A stretch of 64,000 bases of DNA from Paenibacillus aceti. Its GTDB lineage: Bacteria > Bacillota > Bacilli > Paenibacillales > Paenibacillaceae. Below are positions 11,001 through 19,415 of this stretch, in pieces. Below the pieces are notes generated by a model that was not told the DNA's origin, ran no database searches, and was given only the letters and a program-made list of their open reading frames with translations. The DNA lies in contig NZ_KZ987724.1 in the NCBI RefSeq assembly GCF_003614185.1, positions 2,553,791-2,617,790 of the forward strand. The letters run 5' to 3'. The translations under genes were made by a program, and so were the position numbers. Positions within the stretch are counted from its first letter, which is position 1; the number at the start of each line of letters is the position of its first letter.

Positions 11001-11293
11001 TGTGTTATAGGCAATGCGTCCCAACCTTTCTTGAAAGTTTCGGTTGAAACTACCACACTCCCAAAATCCGCACTCCATCGAGTTCCATCTGATTGCACCC
11101 AAACCACTTTTGGTTTAGCCTCGGCTCGGCCAGTAACTCTTGCTTTCAAAGTTTGCATATAAGATGGACCTGCTGGACTGACTTCAATTCCTGCAGTTGG
11201 GTATCCATTATTAAAAGCAGCCTTCGAAAAATGCGGAAAAGTACTTAAAAAAAGTGAAATTATCACAAGACTGCAAATCCACCTTTTCATCAT
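8027..11293 (-). CDS. Large secreted protein with Big2-like domain
   Basis: A 1088-aa exported protein of unknown function. It starts with a typical signal peptide (MMKRWICSLVIIS..., cleavage near SKA-A about residue 25). Residues of roughly 205-300 resemble a bacterial Ig-like Big2 domain (WESSDSSVASID, GKVTAKKPGKTTISA). A glycine-rich linker (CGGDGDGGGGGGHGG) follows, then a long beta-rich region without a recognised catalytic motif. It lies 14 bp downstream of the SLH gene, so the two are probably co-transcribed and may form one cell-surface assembly. No sorting signal (LPXTG) is visible. Confidence 0.8.
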   Translation of the reverse strand: MMKRWICSLVIISLFLSTFPHFSKAAFNNGYPTAGIEVSPAGPSYMQTLKARVTGRAEAKPKVVWVQSDGTRWSADFGSVVVSTETFKKGWDALPITQPTSEIIDMTVYAPASMQDNNGNPFRKQYIKDLGIEDMDWTTAKSYKPIGAKPEFKKGEKTANIKVFTGHEQEYTDKYKYSTRPDGNPKFIVEYWIPMDVNFTGHIVEKKQIRVLEAASLKVGETKNMLAQVRTLEYDMSDWNDKWVNVSTASETKWESSDSSVASIDARGKVTAKKPGKTTISAEWKKGPYHLKSTAIITVGDEPNPCLVDPNAPGCGGDGDGGGGGGHGGSVYCSTPVSGQSMTGEDLYPNPSAVIRADSRGNERFNVLDGIPTTESLYGNVWTKEYLNKYQYQQMVGTCTFQVDVTVMPPPPDPKDPDPTPGVEEIVTVTVDKDYSYWTIQNIEIYQIKEAALWNYAFDAGGIRIQPSGYNAPYYATAQTGRYEPSPVPEGIRVSHTGNPQAAAESAVHVNVRNDTFTFYNQTLMNGSTTRSSGPAPRPIPTAVMTGDNVLYKSGNVVPMSKTNKGNQSSSGTIYYEQVKGTGAMNFGIYGINPITVHTPAVIYPGVSDDKSHNQKTNPALNRSAIILERPFTVQMPHSGQHTDYLGYGNRNFFKYIGSKQIRFPFDVYNETRTSFYPKNTWIEVEKSQESFTFYLPVWVDEGFYDVEFRTIAHNAPVGATHQTKANLNLVHHMAYATFPVDVIGRVYDFQVTDIMDYNWELVFRTEKGSANQTGISYWVGRNGIDGAPRGNIEKYTLPIRPGSHPVYKNVVIKPGYHFKFDLKTKGNMHGVQDHIRITPTFYFISAKDGKRSLVDLYYHTGRQSYVKIGSPLDQVQRYVILNERLRNVPDEELTDTALYKYDHEYTFGQIANIGRAQYVQYYKEKMTKRKTPVGRLSLLQLPANVRTLIGPKSSIPVGADPTRALASIQRWYGEYSLPAELFAVEAGTNIAEYGRTHQGLTDKSPVFLKDGYIVVNFNIETIREGQMGKPHLQYIHAPLMNQWQQMEGFQRKVTDPYGRDFTLLDGDVVFYHADQSSRDDFQSMVTH

Positions 11294-11307
11294 ATATATT
11301 ACTCCAT

Positions 11308-12537
11308 TTACTTTTTAATTTTTATACTAACAAATGAATAATCATCTGTTGTTAATTGATCTCCAATTTTGTTATAATCTAAAAATCGCTCTACCCATAA
11401 AGTAACTCCATCGTTTTCATCTAGGTTGTCATGAAAAAATTGTTCACTATTTGTATTTGGCAAAGTAAGATAACCATATTTCCCCACAATATTCTTGTTG
11501 CTTACTCTACTTCCACTAACAATTCCATCAATTACACCATTCATGTAGTGGCCGATTCCAAATTTCTTCGATTTAGGATAAATTGTAATTTGAATATAGG
11601 CTCTATAGATCCCCTTTTTATCAAGACGCTCAACATAATCACTTCCATCTATAAACATCGGAGCATAAATACTTTTAATTTCTTTAAAATTCTCTGTATC
11701 GATCACGATATAATTGTGAAGCTTCAAGCTTCCAGATTTATTGCGAAACGTGTAAGTCTTGTTCACAACATCATTGAAAGAATTGTATCCTGTCGTAAAC
11801 GGACTAATCGTCTCCATATTCGTCCGCTCGGTGCCGACTTGGCGCAGTTCTTTTAGGCCCAGGAAGTCATCCGCCTTCTTATCGCTCACGGACTCATATC
11901 TTAATAATATGGTAGAGGCTTCGGCCCGGGTTGCATGGCTATTAAGGCCAAACGTTCCGTTAGGATAGCCGCTGAGCAGCTTCGTGCCCATGGCCACGGC
12001 TACATAGGGAGCCTTCGATTCGGGAATGCCTGGTGTAAAATACTCTCGCACCGGAATGACCGTCGTCTTCGTGTCCTCCAAGGCCTGCTGATAATCGGCA
12101 TCCACGGCCGCCAGGCCAGAGGTCATCCATTTGGCAATTTCAAAGCGTGTAATCGGGGTGTTCGGTTGGAAACCCTTCGGGTAATCCTTAGGATCGATAA
12201 AGCCCATGACTACCGCTCGATTTACCTCCGCTTCACTCCAATGACCAGATAGATCGGCAAAGACTTGTTCCGTGCTTTCGGCAGCATTCATCTTAGAGAG
12301 CCGTGCTAATGTCGCAGCAAATTCAGCCCGGGTCAGAGTAGCATTCGGTTTAAATGTACCGTCGGAATAGCCCTTGAAATACCCCTTACTCGCCGCGGAC
12401 TCAATCGCTTTTTGGGCCCAATGGTCTGCCTTCACATCCTTAAAACCACCATTCGCCCCAGCTGATACAGGCATAGCCATACAGATAGCCCCTAATCCAA
12501 TCGCTCCACCTAAAAGAACACTTAACCACTTTTTCAC
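11308..12537 (-). CDS. S-layer homology (SLH) domain surface protein
   Basis: An exported protein of about 409 aa. After a signal peptide (KKWLSVLLGGAIGLGAI...VSA) it carries three SLH domains at roughly residues 32-75, 92-140 and 170-215 (FKDVKADHWAQKAIESAASKG, YSDGTFKPNATLTRAEFA, FADLSGHWSEAEVNRA, YPNGTFGLNSHATRAEA). SLH triplets bind pyruvylated secondary cell-wall polymer, so this is likely wall-anchored. The C-terminal half has no recognised domain. The GTG start at 12537 is preferred because it sits about 10 nt after GGGAGG; a TTG 6 nt upstream is the alternative. It probably anchors or accompanies the secreted product of the next gene. Confidence 0.9.
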   Translation of the reverse strand: MKKWLSVLLGGAIGLGAICMAMPVSAGANGGFKDVKADHWAQKAIESAASKGYFKGYSDGTFKPNATLTRAEFAATLARLSKMNAAESTEQVFADLSGHWSEAEVNRAVVMGFIDPKDYPKGFQPNTPITRFEIAKWMTSGLAAVDADYQQALEDTKTTVIPVREYFTPGIPESKAPYVAVAMGTKLLSGYPNGTFGLNSHATRAEASTILLRYESVSDKKADDFLGLKELRQVGTERTNMETISPFTTGYNSFNDVVNKTYTFRNKSGSLKLHNYIVIDTENFKEIKSIYAPMFIDGSDYVERLDKKGIYRAYIQITIYPKSKKFGIGHYMNGVIDGIVSGSRVSNKNIVGKYGYLTLPNTNSEQFFHDNLDENDGVTLWVERFLDYNKIGDQLTTDDYSFVSIKIKK

Positions 12538-12596
12538 TAGCAATCACCCTCCCGGTATTTTTTCATAGAAACGGTAATTTCCAAGCTTTATATAGA

Positions 12597-12645
12597 CAAA
12601 AAAACACACCCCTATTATCGCGTTAACAATAGTAGAAGTGTGCTT
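12597..12645 (-). terminator. Terminator of the GH42 beta-galactosidase gene
   Basis: On the minus strand CACACTTCTA pairs with TAGGGGTGTG (two G-U pairs) and is followed by a run of seven T. It lies about 40 bp after the beta-galactosidase stop. Confidence 0.75.
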
Positions 12646-12686
12646 CACTAGTTCCAGTATATAACATTTATGTCATATCGTAAAGA

Positions 12687-14717
12687 TTATTGCTCCAAAA
12701 TCATCACTCCACGGCCCGGCACAGAAATTTTACCCGTCACCGTCTTGCCAGTCAACAAATCTACCGCTCCCGCTAAACCAAGATCTACCTCAGCCTCTTG
12801 TGCGTTATGGTTCAGCAAGAACAAGTAAGGGACACCATCCTTAACACGACGCGTTGTTTCCACGCCTGCTGGTGCATTTAGCAGCGGCTTTACGCCCTTC
12901 TCAGCACATAAGTTAGCCAGGAAGCCTTCCAGGAAGGAAGCGTCAGGGCTGCTGGCTACATAGTACGCTTTTCCTTTTCCATAGTTATTGACCGTTAGGA
13001 CCGGCATCCCTTGGTAGAAATCCGAACCATATTCCGCCAAAACTTCGGCACCCTCTGAATGGATCAAATCACAGAGCAGGCCGCAGTTATATTCGCCATC
13101 CAGTTCTCCCCAAGCCTTCTTCAACACAATCTGGTTGTGCTGATCCGGGAACAGGGCGTCGATCTCCTCTGCCCAAATCCCAAGCAGTGAACGAAGCTCA
13201 CCCGGGTATCCACCCAGCGTCACCAGATCATTCTCATTGACGATCCCGCTAAAGAAAGTCGTTACAAACGTGCCTCCAGAGGCGACATAATCCTCAACCT
13301 TCTTCGCAAAGCCCGGCTTCACCATGTACATGACCGGAGCGATGACGATATCATACTGGCTCAGATCCTCATGAACGCCTGCCATATCCACTTCAATATT
13401 TTTGTTAAAAAGAGCATCATAATACTTATGAACTTCCTTCACATAATCGAGAGCCACAGTCGGCCCACTCGACATCCCGACAGCCCACCGATTCTCCCAA
13501 TCGAACAGGATAGCCACTTTGGCCTCGGCCCGTGCGTCGAGCAGCTTATCAGACAAGCCTTGTAGTTCCTGCCCCAGCTCGGCACATTCGCGGAAGACGC
13601 GGGTATGCTCATGACCGACATGCTCGATCACAGCCCCATGGTACTTCTCACAGGCCCCTATAGAGCGGCGCAACTGGAAGAACAAAACGGTATCCGCACC
13701 ATGCGCAACAGCCTGATAGCTCCACAGCCGCATAACACCCGGACGCTTCAGCGAGTTATAGGCTTGCCAGTTCTGCTGGCTCGGCGTCTGCTCCATGAGC
13801 ATGAATGGCTGCCCGCTCTTCAAGCTGCGCATGAGATCATGCGTCATCGCCGTATAACTGATTGGCGTATCAAGTGCAGGATAGTTGTCCCATGAGACGA
13901 CATCGACATATGGAGCCCATTTATAATAATCCAATTCGTCGTACAAGCCCATCATATTCGTCGTCACTGGCACATCCGGCGTATGCTTCTTGATCGCTTC
14001 ATACTCCCATTTATAGGCTTCCAGCAAGCTATCCGATTGGAACCGACGATAATCCAGAGAAATCCCTTGGAAATTCGTACACTTGACGTTCCAATACCAT
14101 TCCTCACTCAATTCATTAGGAGGGACGATCTCATCCCAATCATAGAAGGTATGCCCCCAGAAGCGAGTATTCCAGACCCGGTTCACTTCCTCGATAGTTC
14201 CATAGCGCTCCTTAAGCCAAACGCGGAAGGCCTTCGCACAATTATCGCAATAGCAATAGCCGCCGTATTCATTAGAGACATGCCAAATCAAAAGACCCGG
14301 ATGATCTTTATAGCGCTCGGCCAGCTTCTCGGCCAGAAGAGTCGAATATTTACGATAAGTAGGTGAATTCGGACAGGAGTTATGACGTCCCCCGAATTTG
14401 TGTTTTCTACCCTGTACATCGACCCGCGTCACATCTGGATATTTCTTGGCCATCCATGCCGGATGAGCGGCAGTACCTGTCGCCAGACAAGCATAGACTC
14501 CATTCTCATACAAGCGATCCATCGTTGCATCCAGCGCAGAGAAGTCATAGGTTACCTCGTCTGGCTGAATCATCGCCCAAGAGAAAACATTGATCGTCGC
14601 CACATCGATCCCAGCGAGCTTGAACATGCGATCGTCTTCCTTCCAGGTTTCAGAATCCCATTGTTCAGGGTTGTAATCCCCGCCGTACCATATCTTTGGA
14701 AGTTTGTGATTGATCAT
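12687..14717 (-). CDS. GH42 beta-galactosidase
   Basis: Glycoside hydrolase family 42 enzyme, about 676 aa, which hydrolyses terminal beta-galactosides. It has no signal peptide and is likely cytoplasmic. The general acid/base is Glu in HVSNEYG (about residue 150) and the nucleophile is Glu in LMEQTPSQQNW (about residue 309). Four Cys (about 115, 155, 157, 160; CYCDNC) form the zinc site of many GH42 enzymes. The start chosen is the ATG 9 nt after AAAGGAT; a GTG three codons upstream is also possible. It is transcribed divergently from an AraC regulator with a 126-bp shared promoter region. Its substrate may be galacto-oligosaccharides from plant polymers; the sequence does not settle this. 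Confidence 0.95.
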   Translation of the reverse strand: MINHKLPKIWYGGDYNPEQWDSETWKEDDRMFKLAGIDVATINVFSWAMIQPDEVTYDFSALDATMDRLYENGVYACLATGTAAHPAWMAKKYPDVTRVDVQGRKHKFGGRHNSCPNSPTYRKYSTLLAEKLAERYKDHPGLLIWHVSNEYGGYCYCDNCAKAFRVWLKERYGTIEEVNRVWNTRFWGHTFYDWDEIVPPNELSEEWYWNVKCTNFQGISLDYRRFQSDSLLEAYKWEYEAIKKHTPDVPVTTNMMGLYDELDYYKWAPYVDVVSWDNYPALDTPISYTAMTHDLMRSLKSGQPFMLMEQTPSQQNWQAYNSLKRPGVMRLWSYQAVAHGADTVLFFQLRRSIGACEKYHGAVIEHVGHEHTRVFRECAELGQELQGLSDKLLDARAEAKVAILFDWENRWAVGMSSGPTVALDYVKEVHKYYDALFNKNIEVDMAGVHEDLSQYDIVIAPVMYMVKPGFAKKVEDYVASGGTFVTTFFSGIVNENDLVTLGGYPGELRSLLGIWAEEIDALFPDQHNQIVLKKAWGELDGEYNCGLLCDLIHSEGAEVLAEYGSDFYQGMPVLTVNNYGKGKAYYVASSPDASFLEGFLANLCAEKGVKPLLNAPAGVETTRRVKDGVPYLFLLNHNAQEAEVDLGLAGAVDLLTGKTVTGKISVPGRGVMILEQ

Positions 14718-14843
14718 TGCAAGCACATCCTTTTATTCAATAGTATAATTATATTTCAATTGTAACCCCATCACTTTCCGCTTTATATATAATATAATTG
14801 AAACCATATATAATAATATGGAACTGGAGGAGAAAACAGACCC
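14718..14843. promoter_or_regulatory. Divergent promoter region between GH42 gene and AraC gene
   Basis: A very AT-rich region. It carries a dyad CCATAT-N6-ATATGG at 14804-14821, 22 bp before the araC-type start, and TTGAAA/TATAAT-like boxes on both strands. It is a likely site of AraC-type control, but no binding site can be assigned by eye. Confidence 0.45.
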
Positions 14844-15710
14844 ATGGATGGAACTATGGACAGATCTATGAAAACAACGGATACCTCGGCATGGCAGCGC
14901 TTTGTATTCTCCCCATCCGGGAACACGCAGCTTCCGCTCCTGATCGAGAGCCTTGGGTTCAATCCGGATCAGGAGAAGATCGACCGGCCCCAAGGATACC
15001 CCTGCTATCATTGGCTGCAGACGGAGGCGGGTGAAGGCATCATGTCCTACGGGCATGACAAATTCACACTGACTCGGGGCAGCGGCGTATTACTTCCGCC
15101 CGGCATGCCTCATGCTTATGAATCGGCTAAAGACCATAGATGGACGACCTTCTTCTTAACATTTGGAGGGGAAGCGGCTGGTTCAATCCTGTCTGCCTTC
15201 GGCATTCGGGATGCTCATTTTTTCCGCTGGGAATTGGACTCGCCGATCGCTTACTTCCTGGGAGAAATGATTGAGAGCTTCGGGACAGGCCCCGATTTAT
15301 TCGGTCTTGAAGCGTCGGTTAACGCTTATCGCTTCCTCGGTCTGCTCGGCAGATTCGGACAAGTCAGCAATCCATCCGTATCGCGCAATATGGAGAAGCT
15401 CGCTCCGCTGCTCAGGTGGATGGAAGTCCATTATGACAATGCTGATATTGGGCTCGACGATTTGGCCGGGGTGCTGGAAGTGTCGGGCCGACATCTTAGC
15501 AAGCTTTTTCAAAATACATTCGACCTCTCCCCTTATGCCTATTTAGTACAAATGCGAATCCATAAAGCTAAAGAGAAACTGGCCGCCGACTCCATACAGA
15601 CGGTTGCCGCCATCGCTCAACAAACCGGCTTCCGCGATACGAGCCATTTCATAGCCACCTTCCGTAAACATACTGGCATGACGCCGCAGCAATTTCGCAG
15701 ACTGCACTAA
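14844..15710 (+). CDS. AraC family regulator next to GH42 gene
   Basis: A 288-aa transcription factor. An N-terminal cupin-like sugar-sensing domain (about residues 20-130; GSGVLLPPGMPHAYES) is followed by a C-terminal AraC HTH pair (about 185-285; LDDLAGVLEVSGRHLSKLFQ and VAAIAQQTGFRDTSHFIATF). A GGAGG lies 13 nt before the ATG. It is divergent from the beta-galactosidase gene, so it most likely activates that gene in response to a beta-galactoside or galactose. Confidence 0.93.
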   Translation: MDGTMDRSMKTTDTSAWQRFVFSPSGNTQLPLLIESLGFNPDQEKIDRPQGYPCYHWLQTEAGEGIMSYGHDKFTLTRGSGVLLPPGMPHAYESAKDHRWTTFFLTFGGEAAGSILSAFGIRDAHFFRWELDSPIAYFLGEMIESFGTGPDLFGLEASVNAYRFLGLLGRFGQVSNPSVSRNMEKLAPLLRWMEVHYDNADIGLDDLAGVLEVSGRHLSKLFQNTFDLSPYAYLVQMRIHKAKEKLAADSIQTVAAIAQQTGFRDTSHFIATFRKHTGMTPQQFRRLH

Positions 15711-15822
15711 CGCCTCCCCTATCGAGTAGGAGGGGGCGGCAAGCTCCCGACACCTCTCGCAACATTTCGTACCAAATAGAGGTTTAAACGTGTTATATAC
15801 TCCTCCAGGAACTACAAGAAAA

Positions 15823-15858
15823 AGAGCCGCCAGAAGGTCTACTCCTTCCTGTGGCTCT
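15823..15858 (-). terminator. Terminator of the TetR gene
   Basis: On the minus strand the hairpin AGAGCC...GGCTCT, with an inner GAAGG/CCTTC stem, ends in TTTTT, about 20 bp after the TetR stop. It may also serve the converging araC-type gene. Confidence 0.8.
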
Positions 15859-15878
15859 ACTCTACTTTTGTCACTTAT

Positions 15879-16454
15879 CTATAGCTTAAGTCCATTTAGG
15901 AACATCTCCGTATAGACAGCCGCCACCTCGGTATCGGACTTCGATCCGTCAGGCTTGAACCAGGTGTAGCACCAATTGCAGGCCCCGAGAATGCTGAATG
16001 CCACCATTTCAGCCGGCAGATCATCCCGAAATTCACCACTCTCCATTCCCTGCTCGATGATAGACTGTACATTTAACCGGAACTGGTCCCGCTTCTTTTT
16101 GATCAAGTCGAGACTGTCCCCCGTAATATGAAGAAGTTCGCGGAAAAAGATACGCGCGCTGCTTCCCCGATCTTCAATGGCCTGGATGGTCATGAGGATG
16201 ACCTCTGACAACTTATCCTTCCAGGTTCGATCCGGCTGCTCGATGATGCGCTGCTGTTCCTCCAGCATGTAATCAATATAATTCAGTTGAATCTGCGTCA
16301 GTAGTTCTTCCTTGCTCGAGAAGTAATAATAGAAGGTTCCCTTAGTTACGCCCAGCGTATTGACAATGTCCTGGATCGAGGCCTCACTGAACCCTTTCGA
16401 TTCAAAAAGCCTGATGCTATGCTTCATAATCTTCTCTTTCATGGACGGCTCCAA
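15879..16454 (-). CDS. TetR family regulator of the acyl-CoA cluster
   Basis: A 191-aa TetR repressor. The N-terminal HTH is clear (SIQDIVNTLGVTKGTFYYYF, about residues 24-43). The C-terminal ligand domain (FSILGACNWCYTWF) resembles regulators of acyl-CoA metabolism such as FadR/KstR2. It is the last gene of a same-strand cluster (acyl-CoA dehydrogenase, SDR, kinase, acyl-CoA synthetase), 61 bp after the synthetase gene. It probably senses an acyl-CoA of that pathway. The TTG start at 16454 sits 7 nt after GGGGGG; an internal ATG four codons later is the alternative. Confidence 0.92.
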   Translation of the reverse strand: MEPSMKEKIMKHSIRLFESKGFSEASIQDIVNTLGVTKGTFYYYFSSKEELLTQIQLNYIDYMLEEQQRIIEQPDRTWKDKLSEVILMTIQAIEDRGSSARIFFRELLHITGDSLDLIKKKRDQFRLNVQSIIEQGMESGEFRDDLPAEMVAFSILGACNWCYTWFKPDGSKSDTEVAAVYTEMFLNGLKL

Positions 16455-16515
16455 GTATAATCCCCCCTATTACCGAAAATGCCTCGCTTTAGTTAGAGTG
16501 CCTTTCCCAACTCCT

Positions 16516-18189
16516 CTAGTCTTCCAGGCTCGCTTTGTTCCTGGCCTCTTCCTGAAGCTTGCGCCATAATATTTTACCGCTTCCGGTTACCGGAAGCGAA
16601 GCGACAAATTCGACCTGGCGCGGATATTTATAGGCTGCCATATGCTGCTGTGCCCAGCGGATAATATCGTCCGCCTCCACCGTGCCGCGCTTGTCTTCCT
16701 GCAGAACGACGTAAGCTTTGACTTCTTCTCCTTTTTTCTTGTCAGGCACCCCGATCACGCAGGCTTCCTTAATCGCAGGATGCTTATACAAAATCGACTC
16801 CACTTCGGACGGCCACACTTTGAATCCGGAAGCGTTAATCATCCGTTTCACCCGATCGACGATAAAGAAGTAACCTTCCTCGTCACAGTAGCCGATATCT
16901 CCAGTGCGGAAGAGCAGTTTTCCATCTATCTTAACAAAGGCATTTTTCGTCTCGGTCGGGTTGTTCCAGTAGCCTTGAAATAATTGGGGGCCAGTGAGCA
17001 TGATTTCCCCTTCTTCGCAGGGACTCTTCTCTTCCAGCGTGATCGGGTCAATAATACGTGCATCTACATCAAAGGACGGAACACCGAGACATTGCGGCTT
17101 CGGGCGGTCAAGCGGGTTGAAATGGGTTTGTGCCATCGTCTCAGACAAACCGTAGCCTTCCACGAACCTGAGTCCGGTAACCTGATAAAGCTTCTCGCCG
17201 ACCGCCTCTGGCAATCCGGCGCCGCCTCCGGTCAGGACGATAAGTGAACTCAGATCGTATTGCGCAAGCTGGGGATTGGAGAGAAAATCAATAATCATCG
17301 TACTGATTCCCGTCCAGTGTGTACATTTGTGAGTTTCTATGAAATGAGCCGCTGTACGGCGATCCCACCGAGTCATCATGACGATGGTGGCTCCCATATA
17401 AATTGGCGCGTGCATGCCGTGGATCATACCGGTTACATGAAATAAGGGAAGTGTGCCTAGCACGATCGACTCTGGTGTCACCTCTCCCCAAAATGCCGCC
17501 GAAATCACATTCGCCTGCACCGATTTATGGGTATGCATGCAGCCCTTGGGTTCTCCTGTTGTCCCGGATGTATAAGGAAGCACCGCGAGATCGCTTCCTG
17601 CCATCTCCGGAGAGGGCTGCACATCGATCGCCATCTGCATCGCTTCCATCCATGGGATGACTTGAGGGGAAGCCACTTCCAGCCGTGGAGCCTTGACGAA
17701 GTCCGGGGCATCCACGCTTGGATTGACGCAATAGTCGGCATAAGCAGCGAGAATAATGCGTTCAAGACAGCTCGCTGCCAGCAGCGGCTCGATGCGCGGA
17801 TACAGCTCCTGGCTGACCAGCCCCGTCTTGATGCTGCCGTCTTTAATATAGAAAGATAGCTCATCCGTGAGATTCATCGGATTGATCGGAACAACGATCC
17901 CGCCACACAGCAAAATCGCATAGTAGGAAATGATGAATTGAGGACTGTTCTGCATATAGATGAGCACGCGGTCGCCTTTAGTAACGCCCAGATGCATTAA
18001 ATAAGCGGCCATGCGGTTCACTTCATTATTTAATGCTCGATAGGTAATTACCTGATCATAATAAATGATCGCCGTCCGATCCGGGTAGCGGCGGGCGCTT
18101 ACTTGCAAATTGTCACATAGCGTCGTGTCCGGTACCGCAAGTGTAACCGGCATACGTGCAGGCCAAAACGCAAAATGGGAACATGTCAC
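16516..18189 (-). CDS. Acyl-CoA synthetase (AMP-binding, class I adenylate-forming)
   Basis: A 557-aa ATP-dependent acyl-CoA ligase that activates a carboxylic acid through an acyl-AMP intermediate. Motifs present: P-loop YTSGTTGEPKG (about 206-216), GYGLSET (about 345), RTGDIGY (about 434), and the C-terminal GSGKI catalytic lysine (about 543). The GTG start follows GGGGGAG by 6 nt. It lies between an APH-type kinase gene and a TetR gene, which makes it the activation step (LvaE-like) of the cluster. Chain-length specificity cannot be read from the sequence. Confidence 0.95.
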   Translation of the reverse strand: MTCSHFAFWPARMPVTLAVPDTTLCDNLQVSARRYPDRTAIIYYDQVITYRALNNEVNRMAAYLMHLGVTKGDRVLIYMQNSPQFIISYYAILLCGGIVVPINPMNLTDELSFYIKDGSIKTGLVSQELYPRIEPLLAASCLERIILAAYADYCVNPSVDAPDFVKAPRLEVASPQVIPWMEAMQMAIDVQPSPEMAGSDLAVLPYTSGTTGEPKGCMHTHKSVQANVISAAFWGEVTPESIVLGTLPLFHVTGMIHGMHAPIYMGATIVMMTRWDRRTAAHFIETHKCTHWTGISTMIIDFLSNPQLAQYDLSSLIVLTGGGAGLPEAVGEKLYQVTGLRFVEGYGLSETMAQTHFNPLDRPKPQCLGVPSFDVDARIIDPITLEEKSPCEEGEIMLTGPQLFQGYWNNPTETKNAFVKIDGKLLFRTGDIGYCDEEGYFFIVDRVKRMINASGFKVWPSEVESILYKHPAIKEACVIGVPDKKKGEEVKAYVVLQEDKRGTVEADDIIRWAQQHMAAYKYPRQVEFVASLPVTGSGKILWRKLQEEARNKASLED

Positions 18190-18231
18190 ACAAATCTCCC
18201 CCTCAAGGAAATGGATGTCAAAGGATTAAAA

Positions 18232-18248
18232 AAGCACGGTCAGTGCTT
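18232..18248 (-). terminator. Short hairpin at the end of the APH-type kinase gene
   Basis: AAGCAC-N5-GTGCTT overlaps the kinase stop codon and on the minus strand is followed by TTTT. It could be a weak terminator/attenuator before the synthetase gene, or an operator. Confidence 0.4.
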
Positions 18249-19332
18249 AGAACTGCCCCCGTTTCGTCTGCCGCCAAGCATGGGTAATTAGCGCCCGGAC
18301 GGTATCATCGAAGCGGGCAAACCGCTCATCATTCGTCTGTCCTTTTTTATAACGATAAAAAATCTGCTGACATATCACGGCAAGCTTGAAATAAGCAAAC
18401 GTCAAATAATACGAAATGCCGGACACATCACGTCCACTCCTAGTCGCGTAAGCTTGCAGGAATTCTTCCCTCGTTATGAAGCCCGGATTCACCGTCAATG
18501 GCGAATGCCCCAGCCCGCTTAGTAGCTCCGGCGGATCTTCCGGTTCGAACCAATAGCTCAGCGCCGCGCCAACATCGGCCAGCGGATCGCCGACCGTTGC
18601 CATCTCCCAGTCGAACACGCCGATAATCTCGCTTGGGTGGCTGCGGGAGAACATCACATTGTTCAGCTTGAAATCATAATGTATGACGGTCGGGTTCGGC
18701 GAGACAGGCAGCTTATCGATCAGCCACCTCTGAAGGCTCTGCGCTTCTGGAATCTCCTCCGTCTTAGCCCGTTCATAACGTTCTACCCAGCCTTGGACCT
18801 GACGACGCATAAAACCCTCCGGTTGGCTGATCGCCTGCAGCTGTGCCTCTTCATAAGGCACTTCATGAAGCTGGGCGAGTGTCGACACCATCATTCCGGA
18901 AATCTCCTTGCATAGCGCGGGCGTATAATCCACCTGCGGAGGAAAATCCCGGTCTAGGGTGATTCCTTGCCGTCTTTCCATCACAAAAAACGGGCTGCCG
19001 ATAACCGAAGATTCTCCGCAGTACAAATATGGACGTGGTGCAAGTGGAAATAATGGATGGAGCTGCTTCAGAAGCGTGAACTCGCGCTCCATATTATGCG
19101 CCTTCAGCGCCACTGGGCCGAGAGGTGGCCGGCGGAGGACCGCTTCCCACTCCCCAGCGCGAATCAAGTAGGTCAAGTTGGAATGTCCCGCCCCGAACTG
19201 CTCAACCTCCATCGAGTCGCCGCTGGGAAGGTCGAGATGTTCGCGTAGATATGCGTCAAGCGTGATCAAATCCAGTTCTTCACCCCTTCGTACAGGGATC
19301 GTATCCTTCGGAACTGCTTTTTGCTCAGACAT
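18247..19332 (-). CDS. APH-type phosphotransferase (ACAD10/11 N-domain / LvaA-like)
   Basis: A 361-aa aminoglycoside-phosphotransferase-fold kinase. Catalytic loop HYDFKLNN (His218, Asp220, Asn225) and metal-binding DWE (Asp241) are intact. This subfamily is found beside, or in animals fused to, acyl-CoA dehydrogenases (ACAD10/11). In Pseudomonas LvaA it phosphorylates the 4-hydroxyl of 4-hydroxyacyl-CoA. Its neighbours are an SDR, an ACAD10/11-type dehydrogenase and an acyl-CoA ligase, so the same role is inferred here. Antibiotic phosphorylation is unlikely given the context. Confidence 0.9.
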   Translation of the reverse strand: MSEQKAVPKDTIPVRRGEELDLITLDAYLREHLDLPSGDSMEVEQFGAGHSNLTYLIRAGEWEAVLRRPPLGPVALKAHNMEREFTLLKQLHPLFPLAPRPYLYCGESSVIGSPFFVMERRQGITLDRDFPPQVDYTPALCKEISGMMVSTLAQLHEVPYEEAQLQAISQPEGFMRRQVQGWVERYERAKTEEIPEAQSLQRWLIDKLPVSPNPTVIHYDFKLNNVMFSRSHPSEIIGVFDWEMATVGDPLADVGAALSYWFEPEDPPELLSGLGHSPLTVNPGFITREEFLQAYATRSGRDVSGISYYLTFAYFKLAVICQQIFYRYKKGQTNDERFARFDDTVRALITHAWRQTKRGQF

Positions 19333-19415
19333 CGTTTGAATAAGCCCCCTTTTCCATACAAAATCCTATTTTGATCCCGACATAATATCTCCTTCATCAG
19401 TTTTGTCCGCAGGCG

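Noticed and set aside
18247-19332. Aminoglycoside resistance kinase
   Set aside because: The fold is APH-like, but the neighbours and family are those of acyl-CoA metabolism.
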